Assembly (NCBI GenBank): GCA_902783755.1
Contig: CACZSC010000149.1
Span: 1-45,942, forward strand
Source: an uncultured Ruminococcus sp.
Lineage (GTDB): Bacteria > Bacillota > Clostridia > Oscillospirales > CAG-272
DNA length: 45,942 nt
Direction: 5' to 3'
The notes below the pieces were generated by a model, which saw only the letters and a program-made list of their open reading frames with translations, ran no database searches and was not told the DNA's origin. The position numbers and the translations under genes are program-made. This document shows, one piece after another, positions 9,289-16,935 of the stretch (position 1 is its first letter; each line of letters starts with the position of its first letter).

Positions 9289-9957
9289 ATGCTGTTCAGA
9301 GATTATATATGGGATTTCGACGGAACGCTGGTTGACACATATCCGCACGAGTTCGCGATCCTGTGGGATGTAATGAAAAGACATCATATCGATTCGCTCA
9401 ACGACCCCGAACTCGTATACCGGCAGATGCGCGTCGCATTCCTCTTCATCCACAGGATGCCGGGCATGACCGAAGAGATTTTTGAAGAGTTCAGCGAGAT
9501 ACGAAAAAGTCCGGCAGGGCGGGCGCATGATCCGCAGATAGTCTCCTTCCCGGATTCCGCGACTGTCCTCGGCGCCATCATAGAGAAAGGCGGCAGAAAT
9601 TTCCTCTGTACCCACCGGGACGGGGATACTCTTTCCTGGTTCCTCGGCAAAAACGGCCTCGACAGGTATTTCACCGACATACTTGACGCTGACGAGGATT
9701 TTCCGATGAAACCAAACCCGGAAGGACTCACTGCTCTCTGCCTTCGCAACTCCATCGACCCTTCAGAAGCGATAATGATAGGCGACAGGATAATAGACGG
9801 GCTGACCGGACTGAACGCCGGCATGTCTGCGGCTCTCGTCAACTATCCGGCATTCCTCCCTGACGGACGTTCTCCCGCGGAAGACGCGGCCGCCGGAGGC
9901 GTGAAATATATCGCAAACAGTCTTACCGAACTGGCGCGGCTGTTAGAAATTTTGTGA
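9289..9957 (+). CDS. HAD-superfamily phosphatase (phosphoglycolate-phosphatase-like)
   Basis: A 222-aa HAD hydrolase. Motif I is DFDGT at residues 9-13 (nucleophile D9, acid D11). Motif II corresponds to CTHRDGD, motif III to the lysine in MKPNPEG, and motif IV to GDRIIDG. The helical cap between motifs I and II (about 20-90) is the small type-I cap seen in Gph/PGMB-like enzymes. The substrate is a small phosphorylated metabolite that cannot be named from sequence. It is the last gene of the run starting at 4600; no clear terminator is visible before the rimP promoter. Confidence 0.85.
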   Translation: MLFRDYIWDFDGTLVDTYPHEFAILWDVMKRHHIDSLNDPELVYRQMRVAFLFIHRMPGMTEEIFEEFSEIRKSPAGRAHDPQIVSFPDSATVLGAIIEKGGRNFLCTHRDGDTLSWFLGKNGLDRYFTDILDADEDFPMKPNPEGLTALCLRNSIDPSEAIMIGDRIIDGLTGLNAGMSAALVNYPAFLPDGRSPAEDAAAGGVKYIANSLTELARLLEIL

Positions 9958-10027
9958 TTTTGGGCTATATTGACAACCCGACGCGGCTATACGAGATTTA
10001 ATTGTGCAGTTTCACCGTTTTTCGTCC

Positions 10028-10056
10028 TTGCAAACAGCGCATGAAAATGTTATACT
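10028..10056 (+). promoter_or_regulatory. Promoter of the rimP-nusA-infB operon
   Basis: TTGCAA (10028-10033), a 17-nt spacer, and TATACT (10051-10056) with an extended TGT immediately upstream of the -10. It is followed at 10080 by the leader hairpin. Confidence 0.8.
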
Positions 10057-10079
10057 TGCTACAGTTAAGATATCATCCG

Positions 10080-10107
10080 GAGAGTGGACATTTGCTGGTC
10101 CACTCTC
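10080..10107 (+). promoter_or_regulatory. rimP leader hairpin, possible attenuator
   Basis: Perfect 10-bp inverted repeat GAGAGTGGAC / GTCCACTCTC (arms 10080-10089 and 10098-10107, 8-nt loop) followed by TTGTTTT. It lies in the untranslated leader between the promoter and the rimP Shine-Dalgarno. It has the form of a weak intrinsic terminator. A hairpin of this general kind in front of rimP-nusA is common in Firmicutes and may let NusA or the transcription rate tune the operon; that role is inference here. Confidence 0.65.
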
Positions 10108-10126
10108 TTGTTTTGAGAGGTGTTTC

Positions 10127-10597
10127 ATGAAACAGCACAAATCCGTTGCCGACACCGTATGGGATCTCGCAGAACCCGTGGCGGAATCCCTGGGTTATTC
10201 CCTCTGGGATGTCGAATACGTGAAGGAAGGATCAGACATGATACTCCGTATCACTATCGACACCGACCGGAAGGAGGGCATCACGATTAACGACTGCGAA
10301 GCCATGCACCGGGCCATGGATCCGGTCCTGGACGAAGCGGATCCGATAGAGGGCGCATATATGCTGGCCGTCTCCTCTCCGGGAGTCGAGCGGGTACTCA
10401 CCCGTCCGGATCATTTCTCCAGAATGAGCGGCAGTAACGTAGTGCTGAAGTTCTACTCGGCAGTGGACGGATCAAAAACCCTCCGTGCCAGGCTGATTGG
10501 TCTTGATGACGGCTCGGTCGTCGTCAGTGACGGTGAAACAGAACGCAGGTTTCCTCTCAAGTCTGTCGCCAAATGCGAGACCGTTTTCGACTGGTGA
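10127..10597 (+). CDS. rimP: Ribosome maturation factor RimP
   Basis: A 156-aa RimP (YlxS) protein that assists assembly of the 30S subunit. The N-terminal alpha/beta domain holds the typical stretch LGYSLWDVEYVKEG and the hallmark YMLAVSSPGVERVLTRPDHF. The C-terminal SH3-like beta barrel ends at ETVFDW. I start at ATG 10127 because GAGAGG lies 6 nt upstream; longer in-frame extensions would overlap the promoter and hairpin. It opens the canonical rimP-nusA-rnpM-ylxQ-infB operon. Confidence 0.93.
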   Translation: MKQHKSVADTVWDLAEPVAESLGYSLWDVEYVKEGSDMILRITIDTDRKEGITINDCEAMHRAMDPVLDEADPIEGAYMLAVSSPGVERVLTRPDHFSRMSGSNVVLKFYSAVDGSKTLRARLIGLDDGSVVVSDGETERRFPLKSVAKCETVFDW

Positions 10598-10651
10598 TCG
10601 ATTCTTCAGATATCATATATTTTCGAAAGTACACTGAAAGGGATAAATATC

Positions 10652-11686
10652 ATGAACGCACAGCTTTTTGAAGCACTGCAGCTGCTCGAAAAAACAAAAG
10701 GGATCCCCGTTGACTACATGATCGGAAAGATAGAGGCCGCTCTGGTCTCAGCATATAAAAAGCAGTTCGGGAACACCAACGTCAGGATCGACATCAATAA
10801 AACAAAAAAGGACATGAAAGTATACAGGCGCCGTAATGTCGTTGAGGAAGTCACAGATCCCGATACCGAGATCTCTCTTGAAGACGCGCGCAAACTCAGC
10901 AAACGCTACGATATAGGTTCTGTCGTCGAAAACGAGATCAAGCTCAAGGACTTCGGAAGGATCTCTGCCCAGACCGCAAAACAGGTCATAATCCAGGGTA
11001 TACGCGAAGCCGAAAAGGACAACCTGATCCGCGAATATGAAAAGAAGCGCGAGGAAGTCATCTCCGCGCTGGTGAGCCGCCGCGATGACAACACGGGAGA
11101 CGTGTGGGTCGACACCGGCACATCCGAAGTCATCCTCCCCAGGTCCGAACAGATCCCGGGAGAAGAGCTTTATGTAGGAGACAGGGTCCGCGTTTTCGTC
11201 ACAGAAGTAACGAAAAGCACCGACAACACCCCGGTCATAACGATCTCAAGGGTTGCCCCCGCCATGATCAAGCGCATGTTTGAACAGGACATCCCCGAAA
11301 TAGCGGACGGCCTCGTGATAGTAAAGAACGTATCAAGGGAACCCGGCTCCAGAACGAAGATCTCCGTCTACTCGAGAGATGAAGACGTGGACGCGGTCGG
11401 CGCGTGCATCGGCAACAGGGGAACCAGGATCAGCGCCATCGTGGATGAGCTCCGCGGAGAAAAGATCGACATAATCCAGTACTCAGAGCATCCCGAAGAA
11501 TACATTGCCGCCGCCCTCTCCCCCGCATCCGTGCTGAATGTGGAATTTGACGGAGAAAGGTCATCCACCGTTATGGTAGCAAGCGACCAGCTTTCTCTCG
11601 CCATCGGGAAAGAAGGCCAGAACGTCAGGCTCGCGGCAAAACTCACCGGTTTCAAAATAGATATCAAAGGCACCAAGGAAGCTTAA
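10652..11686 (+). CDS. nusA: Transcription termination/antitermination factor NusA
   Basis: A 344-aa NusA, close to the short Gram-positive form without the C-terminal acidic repeats of proteobacteria. It has an N-terminal RNA-polymerase-binding domain (to about residue 130), an S1 domain (DVWVDTGTSEVILPRSEQ region), and two KH domains (around GACIGNRGTRI and AIGKEGQNVRLAAKL). It binds RNA polymerase and nascent RNA, promoting pausing and termination, and it matters for T-box terminators such as the two in this window. The Shine-Dalgarno GAAAGGGA lies before the ATG. It is 54 nt after rimP. Confidence 0.96.
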   Translation: MNAQLFEALQLLEKTKGIPVDYMIGKIEAALVSAYKKQFGNTNVRIDINKTKKDMKVYRRRNVVEEVTDPDTEISLEDARKLSKRYDIGSVVENEIKLKDFGRISAQTAKQVIIQGIREAEKDNLIREYEKKREEVISALVSRRDDNTGDVWVDTGTSEVILPRSEQIPGEELYVGDRVRVFVTEVTKSTDNTPVITISRVAPAMIKRMFEQDIPEIADGLVIVKNVSREPGSRTKISVYSRDEDVDAVGACIGNRGTRISAIVDELRGEKIDIIQYSEHPEEYIAAALSPASVLNVEFDGERSSTVMVASDQLSLAIGKEGQNVRLAAKLTGFKIDIKGTKEA

Positions 11687-11720
11687 CCGACGCATCAAAT
11701 CATAAAACGAGAGGGTTTGC

Positions 11721-12038
11721 ATGGCAAACAAACAGAAGAAAACTCAGGAAAAAACAAAGAAGATCCCCGAAAGACGATGCGTAGGCTGTCAGGGAACTTT
11801 CCCAAAAAAGGATCTTCTCCGCGTCCTGCGTTCGCCGGAAGGTGAGTTGTCCATAGATTTCACCGGAAAGAAAAACGGACGCGGCGCTTACCTGTGCAAG
11901 AAACTCGACTGTTTCAGGAAAGCGCGCAAGTCCGGCGCGATAAAAAGGTCGCTGGACTGCGAGATCTCGGAAGAACTGTATGACGATCTTGAGCATGAGA
12001 TCAAATACTGCGAGACTCTCGAGTCAGAACAAATCTGA
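11721..12038 (+). CDS. rnpM: RnpM (YlxR) RNA-binding protein, DUF448
   Basis: A 105-aa basic protein of the YlxR family, described in Bacillus as a modulator of RNase P. Family signatures are RRCVGCQGTFPKKDLLR (CVGC from C20) and GRGAYLCKKLDCF. The N-terminal 18 residues are Lys/Gln-rich and probably disordered. It lies between nusA and the L7Ae-like gene, its standard place, with a GAGAGGG ribosome site. Confidence 0.93.
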   Translation: MANKQKKTQEKTKKIPERRCVGCQGTFPKKDLLRVLRSPEGELSIDFTGKKNGRGAYLCKKLDCFRKARKSGAIKRSLDCEISEELYDDLEHEIKYCETLESEQI

Positions 12039-12053
12039 AAGTGTGCGGTTTTC

Positions 12054-12383
12054 ATGGACACTGAAGGAAAAACCAGACTTGAACGGAACATCGGTCTCTG
12101 CATGGCAGCAGGCGGCGTGACTGTCGGATTTGACCTGATTCTGAAGGAAGTCAGATCCAAAAACGCAAAGTTCGTCCTGCTCGCCAGTGATGCCTCTCAA
12201 AGGACGAAAAAACAGATCACAGATAAATGCAGTTTCTACGGGATCAGATGTTTCCTGCCCGACCTTGCTTCTGGAGATGTTTCAAAGGCAGTCGGCAAAC
12301 ACTGCAGTTGCGTCGCAGCCGCCTTCACAGGCAAGGGGCCCTGGCAGACTGTAATGGACGCGCTCGAAAACCAAGAAAAATGA
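12054..12383 (+). CDS. ylxQ: L7Ae/L30e-family ribosomal-like protein YlxQ
   Basis: A 109-aa protein of the L7Ae family, usually encoded between ylxR and infB, that binds RNA kink-turns. Recognisable parts are the N-terminal helix with CMAAGGVTVGFD, the strand KFVLLASDAS, and the RTKKQITDKC helix. The N-terminal part is more acidic than usual. The ATG lies 15 nt after the rnpM stop and has no strong Shine-Dalgarno, so it may depend on coupling. Identity rests partly on the conserved operon position. Confidence 0.85.
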   Translation: MDTEGKTRLERNIGLCMAAGGVTVGFDLILKEVRSKNAKFVLLASDASQRTKKQITDKCSFYGIRCFLPDLASGDVSKAVGKHCSCVAAAFTGKGPWQTVMDALENQEK

Positions 12384-12421
12384 AGGTATTCTCTCGCTAC
12401 ACTAGAAAGGATGAATCATAG

Positions 12422-15124
12422 ATGGCAGTAAAAACGAACCCTATGTTCAAGATCAGCCAAATAGCAAAGGATCTGGGTCTCAAGGCCAAGGATGTGACTA
12501 CGAGACTGGATTCTGTCGGCATCCCCGGAAAAGGCTCTTCCGGAACTCTGGAAAATGAAGAGTTCAGTCTGTTCTTCACCGATCTGCTGGGGTCGGCGAT
12601 AATCAAGGACATAAACGGGTATATCAACGGCACAACGAAGATAATCATGCCCGAAACGCCCGCTCAGGCCGCTGAAAGGGAAAGAAAAGAAGCCGAAGCC
12701 AGAGCTCAGAAGGAAAAGGAAGAAAAAGCTAAAGCCGAAGCCGAAGCAAAGGCAAAAGCTGAAGCTGAAGCAAAAGCAAAAGCCGAAGCCGAAGCCAGGG
12801 CAAAGAAAGAAGCCGCTGCAAAGGCAGCAAAAGAAGCAGAAGCCAAGGCAAGAGCCGAGATCGCGGCAAGGATCAGAGCTGAAGCAGAGGAAAGGCTCAG
12901 AAATCCTTCCCTTAACAACCAGCAGCCTGCAAAGCCCCAGAACCAGAGCCAGCAAGGCGGCAACCGTCAGCCGTACGGCAGCCGTCCCCAGGGTCAGGGA
13001 TACCAGCAGAATCAGGGCCGTCCCGGTCAGAATCAGCAGAAATCATCCTTCAGCAAACAGCAGCAGAGAACGAATATAAGCGACAGGGCTCCCATCAAAC
13101 CTCAGCCAAAGCCGGTTATAGAACAGGGAGTCGAAAGGAAAAGGACCGGCGGCGTCAGAGTCATCGACACCCGCACATCTTCGGTCGACCTTTCCAAATA
13201 CGATGAAAAACTCGACACCTACAGCAACGAGATCGATGACAGCCGTTCCAACAAGCAGAAGCTCAAGAAAAAGAACGACAAGCCCGATGCCCGTCAGGGA
13301 GGGAAGAAACCCGACAAAGAACGTCTTGCAATGGATAAACTCCGCAAGGCGAACCTTGAAAAAGCAAAGAAAGCTCCCCTTAAAGTATCCATTCCGGACT
13401 CTATTACCGTCGGGGAACTCGCGCAGCGCCTGAAGATCACAGCGGCAGACTGTATGAAGAGACTTATGCTCATGGGCGTCATGGCGGGAGTAAACCAGGA
13501 AGTCGATTATGACACCGCTTATCTCGTGGCTGACGAACTTGGAGCCATCGTAACAAAAGAAGTCAAAGTCACGATCGAAGAGCAGCTCTTCAGCGAGGAA
13601 CCGGAAACCGAGGATAACCTCGAGATCCGCGCTCCCGTCGTATGCGTAATGGGGCACGTTGACCATGGTAAGACGTCCATTCTGGACGCGATCCGTCACA
13701 CGAACGTGACATCCGGCGAAGCAGGCGGAATCACACAGCACATCGGCGCGTACAGAGTTTCCGTCAACGGGCGCGAGGTAACGTTCCTTGACACCCCCGG
13801 ACATGAAGCTTTCACCGCGATGCGCGCAAGAGGCGCTATGGCAACAGACATAGCCATTCTGGTCGTGGCAGGCGATGACGGGATCATGCCTCAGACTGTT
13901 GAAGCGATCAACCACGCAAAGGCCGCCGGAGTCGAAATAATCGTTGCGATAAACAAAATGGACAAGCCTCATGCCAATGCGGAACAGGTCAAGACGGAAC
14001 TAACGAAATATGACCTTGTTCCCGAGGAATGGGGCGGAGATATCATGTGTGTCCCCGTATCCGCACTCACGGGCATGGGACTGAACGATCTGCTCGAGGA
14101 TATCCTCCTCATAGCTGACGTCAAAGAATACAAGGCTAACCCGCACAAGAGAGCCAAGGGCGTCGTAATAGAGGCCAGACTCGACAAGGGCCGCGGCCCC
14201 GTCGCAACAGTACTGGTCCAGGACGGAACCCTGAAAGCGGGAGACATAGTCATCGCAGGAACTTCCGTAGGCCGCGTACGTGCCATGACGGATGACAAAG
14301 GCAAGACTCTGAAGACAGCTGGTCCTTCCGTACCTGTGGAGATCACAGGTCTTTCCGAAGTCCCCACGGCAGGTGATGAGTTCAATGCGGTCGCAGACGA
14401 AAGAATGGCCCGTGAGCTCACTGAGCAGCGCCGGGCAAAAGCAAAGGAAGATCTGTTCAAACAGAACTCAAAAGTCAATCTGGACGATTTCTTCTCTGCT
14501 ATGGCTGCCGGCGTGAAAGAACTCAACATCATCGTCAAAGCCGATGTCGGAGGATCTGCCGAAGCCGTCAAATCCTCGCTTGAAAAGCTTTCCAACGATG
14601 AGGTTAAAGTCCGCGTGATACACTCTGCAGTAGGCGGGATCACCGAATCAGACGTAATGCTGGCTGCTTCATCTTCGGCAATAATCGTGGGCTTCAATGT
14701 CAGACCCGACAAGACCGCTCTCGACTCGGCGGAAAGACAGGGCGTCGACATCAGGACTTACCGCATAATCTACGAATGCATCGAAGAAGTAAAGGCTGCC
14801 ATGAAAGGTCTGCTTGCTCCTACATACAAGGAAAACCTTCTCGGTCATGCGGAAGTCCGTCAGGCTATCAAAGTGCCTGGCGTCGGTGTCATCGCCGGAT
14901 CATACATACAGGACGGCAAAGTCACCAGGCAGTCACTTATCCGCATAGTGCGTGACGGCATCGTCATCATGGAGGACAAGATCTCCTCGCTAAGAAGATT
15001 CAAGGACGATGTGCGCGAGGTTGCAACCGGCTATGAGTGCGGTATCGGACTCGAAAAATGCACCGACATCCAGGTCGGAGACATACTCGAAGCGTATATC
15101 ATGGAAGAAGTTGCAAGAGCGTAA
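12422..15124 (+). CDS. infB: Translation initiation factor IF-2
   Basis: A 900-aa GTPase that brings fMet-tRNA to the 30S subunit and promotes subunit joining. A small IF2-N domain (about 1-55) is followed by a long Ala/Glu/Lys helix (about 80-165) with AEAEAKAK-like repeats, a Gln/Pro/Gly-rich linker (about 165-215), a second IF2-N-like domain (about 315-370, SITVGELAQRL), and the GTPase domain from residue 405. G motifs are GHVDHGKT (411-418), DTPGHEAF and NKMDKPHAN. Domains II-IV follow, with the fMet-tRNA-binding C2 at the end (IMEEVARA). It starts at ATG 12422 after AAAGGATG. It is the last gene of the operon, with a terminator 20-60 nt downstream. Confidence 0.97.
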   Translation: MAVKTNPMFKISQIAKDLGLKAKDVTTRLDSVGIPGKGSSGTLENEEFSLFFTDLLGSAIIKDINGYINGTTKIIMPETPAQAAERERKEAEARAQKEKEEKAKAEAEAKAKAEAEAKAKAEAEARAKKEAAAKAAKEAEAKARAEIAARIRAEAEERLRNPSLNNQQPAKPQNQSQQGGNRQPYGSRPQGQGYQQNQGRPGQNQQKSSFSKQQQRTNISDRAPIKPQPKPVIEQGVERKRTGGVRVIDTRTSSVDLSKYDEKLDTYSNEIDDSRSNKQKLKKKNDKPDARQGGKKPDKERLAMDKLRKANLEKAKKAPLKVSIPDSITVGELAQRLKITAADCMKRLMLMGVMAGVNQEVDYDTAYLVADELGAIVTKEVKVTIEEQLFSEEPETEDNLEIRAPVVCVMGHVDHGKTSILDAIRHTNVTSGEAGGITQHIGAYRVSVNGREVTFLDTPGHEAFTAMRARGAMATDIAILVVAGDDGIMPQTVEAINHAKAAGVEIIVAINKMDKPHANAEQVKTELTKYDLVPEEWGGDIMCVPVSALTGMGLNDLLEDILLIADVKEYKANPHKRAKGVVIEARLDKGRGPVATVLVQDGTLKAGDIVIAGTSVGRVRAMTDDKGKTLKTAGPSVPVEITGLSEVPTAGDEFNAVADERMARELTEQRRAKAKEDLFKQNSKVNLDDFFSAMAAGVKELNIIVKADVGGSAEAVKSSLEKLSNDEVKVRVIHSAVGGITESDVMLAASSSAIIVGFNVRPDKTALDSAERQGVDIRTYRIIYECIEEVKAAMKGLLAPTYKENLLGHAEVRQAIKVPGVGVIAGSYIQDGKVTRQSLIRIVRDGIVIMEDKISSLRRFKDDVREVATGYECGIGLEKCTDIQVGDILEAYIMEEVARA

Positions 15125-15144
15125 CACAAACAGAAACAATACAG

Positions 15145-15185
15145 AGACCCCCCGGTTTCCGTGAAGGATTCCGGGGGTCTTCTTC
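15145..15185 (+). terminator. Intrinsic terminator after infB
   Basis: GC-rich hairpin with arms AGACCCCCCGG (15145-15155) and CCGGGGGTCT (15171-15180), one-base bulge, followed by the T-rich TTCTTCC. It ends the rimP-infB operon just before a convergent gene. Confidence 0.85.
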
Positions 15186-15216
15186 CTATTTATATACTTT
15201 AGATACAGTTTCAGAG

Positions 15217-16386
15217 CTAGAACTGGAGTTCGACTATCTCGCCGATCTGCGGGCTAAGGCGTTCGCACCCGGTCTCCGTGACGGCTATCGGCTTTTCCCA
15301 GCGCAGTCCGAAATCACTGCCCATGGCGAACGTGTCTATCTGGAACGTCATGTTTTTCTGCAGCACGTAGTCTGAATTTGTCTCCATCCACGGCGCTTCG
15401 ACCTCGATAAGCCCGAGACCGTGGCACGGTCCGTAAAGGTACGCTTTCCCGTATCCCCTGTCCTCGAACATCTTCTTGAAGTCCTTCGCGATGTCCATGG
15501 CGACTCTGCCGGCGCGAACCTGACCTTCTGTCCACATATGAGCTTCAAGACAGAACTCCACCAGATCCCTCTTCTCTCCGGTCAGTTTTCCCACGGATAT
15601 CGGCATCCCTATGCTGGGGGAGTATCCGCAGACCTTTGCCGAAAGATTAAGCTGGACGATATCGCCCATCTGGATCTCCCTGTAAGAGGATCTCGATATC
15701 GCGTGTTTCGTGCTCTTCTGGCTGAAACAGTACATCGGCAGCCCTTCGTATTCTGCGCCGTGCTCGTAAATAGTCTTCTGGGCTATGCCCACCAGCTGAA
15801 GCTCGGTCATCCCGGGCCTTATCGCTCTGATCACTTCCTGCGTGGCAACGTGGGTGATATGAGCAGCTTCTCTTAGGCAAGCTATCTCGTTGTCCGATTT
15901 GACGGAACGAAGGTCTACCATTATCTGATCCGCCCTGACGATCTCCGCCTCCGGAAACGCATTCCTTATTCCTTCCATCACAACCACGTTCGTGTCGAGC
16001 CATGCGGCGACCCCTATGCGGAGCTTACTTCCGGTCACGCCTATAGCCCTGAACACTTCGTTGAACGTGTTGAACCGGATCTCAGGGTATGCCGGATTCG
16101 CACTTTCCCGGTATTCGTGAAGAATAAAGATCTTTTCAATAACTCCGAAATCGGCTGCAAAAATCTGGCTTTCAGGCCCGACCATCAGCGCGCACTCTCC
16201 GTTCGCCGCGATTGCGACTCCGCAGCGCTCAAATAGTGGCCAGAAATTCGAAAAATATCTGGTGTTCGCGTAATCCGCTTCACTGCCGTTGACGATCAGC
16301 GCGTCCAGCCCCCATTCTCTGACTTTTGCCGCTGCATTCGCCACTCTCATGGCATATTCCTCGCGCGGAATCTGTATTCTTGCCAT
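15217..16386 (-). CDS. M24-fold (creatinase/aminopeptidase-like) protein with altered metal site
   Basis: A 389-aa protein with the two-domain creatinase/prolidase architecture: an N-terminal ribonuclease-H-like domain (about 1-150) and a C-terminal pita-bread domain (about 160-389, starting near MVDLRSVKSDNEI). Aligned to PepP, the five metal ligands would be N247, S258, H322 (in CHGLGL), D351 (QIDTF) and E364 (RWEKP). Both Asp ligands are therefore lost and one Glu is an Asp, so it is unlikely to be a normal dinuclear metallo-aminopeptidase. Creatinase-like members of the fold work without metal, so a non-peptidase amidinohydrolase or lyase-type reaction is possible. Single-gene unit, convergent with infB; ribosome site GGAAG upstream of ATG. 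No signal peptide. Substrate unknown. Confidence 0.82.
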   Translation of the reverse strand: MARIQIPREEYAMRVANAAAKVREWGLDALIVNGSEADYANTRYFSNFWPLFERCGVAIAANGECALMVGPESQIFAADFGVIEKIFILHEYRESANPAYPEIRFNTFNEVFRAIGVTGSKLRIGVAAWLDTNVVVMEGIRNAFPEAEIVRADQIMVDLRSVKSDNEIACLREAAHITHVATQEVIRAIRPGMTELQLVGIAQKTIYEHGAEYEGLPMYCFSQKSTKHAISRSSYREIQMGDIVQLNLSAKVCGYSPSIGMPISVGKLTGEKRDLVEFCLEAHMWTEGQVRAGRVAMDIAKDFKKMFEDRGYGKAYLYGPCHGLGLIEVEAPWMETNSDYVLQKNMTFQIDTFAMGSDFGLRWEKPIAVTETGCERLSPQIGEIVELQF

Positions 16387-16450
16387 AGCTTTCTTCCTTC
16401 CCCTGCACAGACAGGATATATATTTTCACAGCTTCTCTTCTGCTGCCCGT

Positions 16451-16459
16451 ATTATATCA
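16451..16459 (-). promoter_or_regulatory. Extended -10 promoter for the M24-fold gene
   Basis: On the minus strand, TGA-TATAAT forms an extended -10 element about 65 nt upstream of the start codon. No good -35 hexamer is seen at the usual distance, which extended -10 promoters tolerate. Confidence 0.5.
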
Positions 16460-16583
16460 CATGTGCTTCGGTTTGTTCCATACATGTTCCAGAAATCCCC
16501 GTTCTGTGTTGTAACAATTTTACAAATGAACGGTTTCATGCACCCGCCTGTTAGTGCTTGCATACGAAAATCCCGCCGTTGTA

Positions 16584-16612
16584 TTGACAGCAAAACCTCC
16601 TGATGATATAAT
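16584..16612 (+). promoter_or_regulatory. Consensus promoter of trpXYZ
   Basis: TTGACA (16584-16589), a 17-nt spacer and TATAAT (16607-16612): a perfect housekeeping sigma promoter. The strength makes sense because output is gated by the T-box just downstream. Confidence 0.92.
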
Positions 16613-16619
16613 CCGTCCA

Positions 16620-16885
16620 AACCAGTGAGGAAGAGTAAGTAGCCTCCGGAATATCACCAAAGCGAGCTGTCGGCGGTGTGAGGACAGTGTGATCTACGGA
16701 TGTGAATGGGCTTCTGAGGGCGATCAGAAAGGCTTTGCCGAGTATGTGAGACGGGAGTGGTTTCCCGTAATCAAAGACCGGCGTATGTTAGTACGCACAG
16801 AGCGGACGTTTCAGACGTCAAGCCGGGTGGCACCGCAGGATTCACTTCCTGTCCCAGCATTTAGCGGGGACAGGATTTTTGTTTT
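16620..16885 (+). promoter_or_regulatory. T-box riboswitch, tryptophan (UGG) specifier
   Basis: A tRNA-sensing leader. The T-box core GGGTGGCACCGC is at 16825-16836. Stem I can be drawn by hand: base helix GGAAG (16629-16633) with CTTCT (16711-16715), CTCCG with CGGA, ATCAC with GTGAT, and distal CTGTC with GACAG. In the specifier loop, TGG (16707-16709) followed by a purine precedes the base helix, as the T-box rule expects, so the specifier is Trp. The bulge reads UGGC, whose C would pair with discriminator G73, which bacterial tRNA-Trp carries. Two independent features and the downstream trpXYZ genes agree. Uncharged tRNA-Trp should stabilise the antiterminator and switch the transporter on. 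Confidence 0.93.
16847..16885 (+). terminator. T-box-controlled terminator of trpXYZ
   Basis: Hairpin TCCTGTCCC / GGGACAGGA (16847-16855 with 16867-16875) followed by TTTTTGTTTT. It competes with the antiterminator formed by the T-box core. Confidence 0.9.
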
Positions 16886-16935
16886 GTCCCCGAATCCGCC
16901 AAACCCAAAATCATATTTTATGAGAGGTAAACAAA

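Noticed and set aside
10004..10126. Upstream extension of rimP
   Set aside because: It would translate the promoter and hairpin; the ATG at 10127 has a proper ribosome site and gives the normal RimP length.
12680..12890. Tandem DNA repeat in infB
   Set aside because: GAAGCC/GCAAAAGC-like units encode the normal Ala/Glu/Lys helix of IF-2; low complexity and not a separate repeat element.
13043..13972. Long antisense open frame inside infB
   Set aside because: Mirrors the biased codon use of infB; composition is unlike a protein and there is no start signal.
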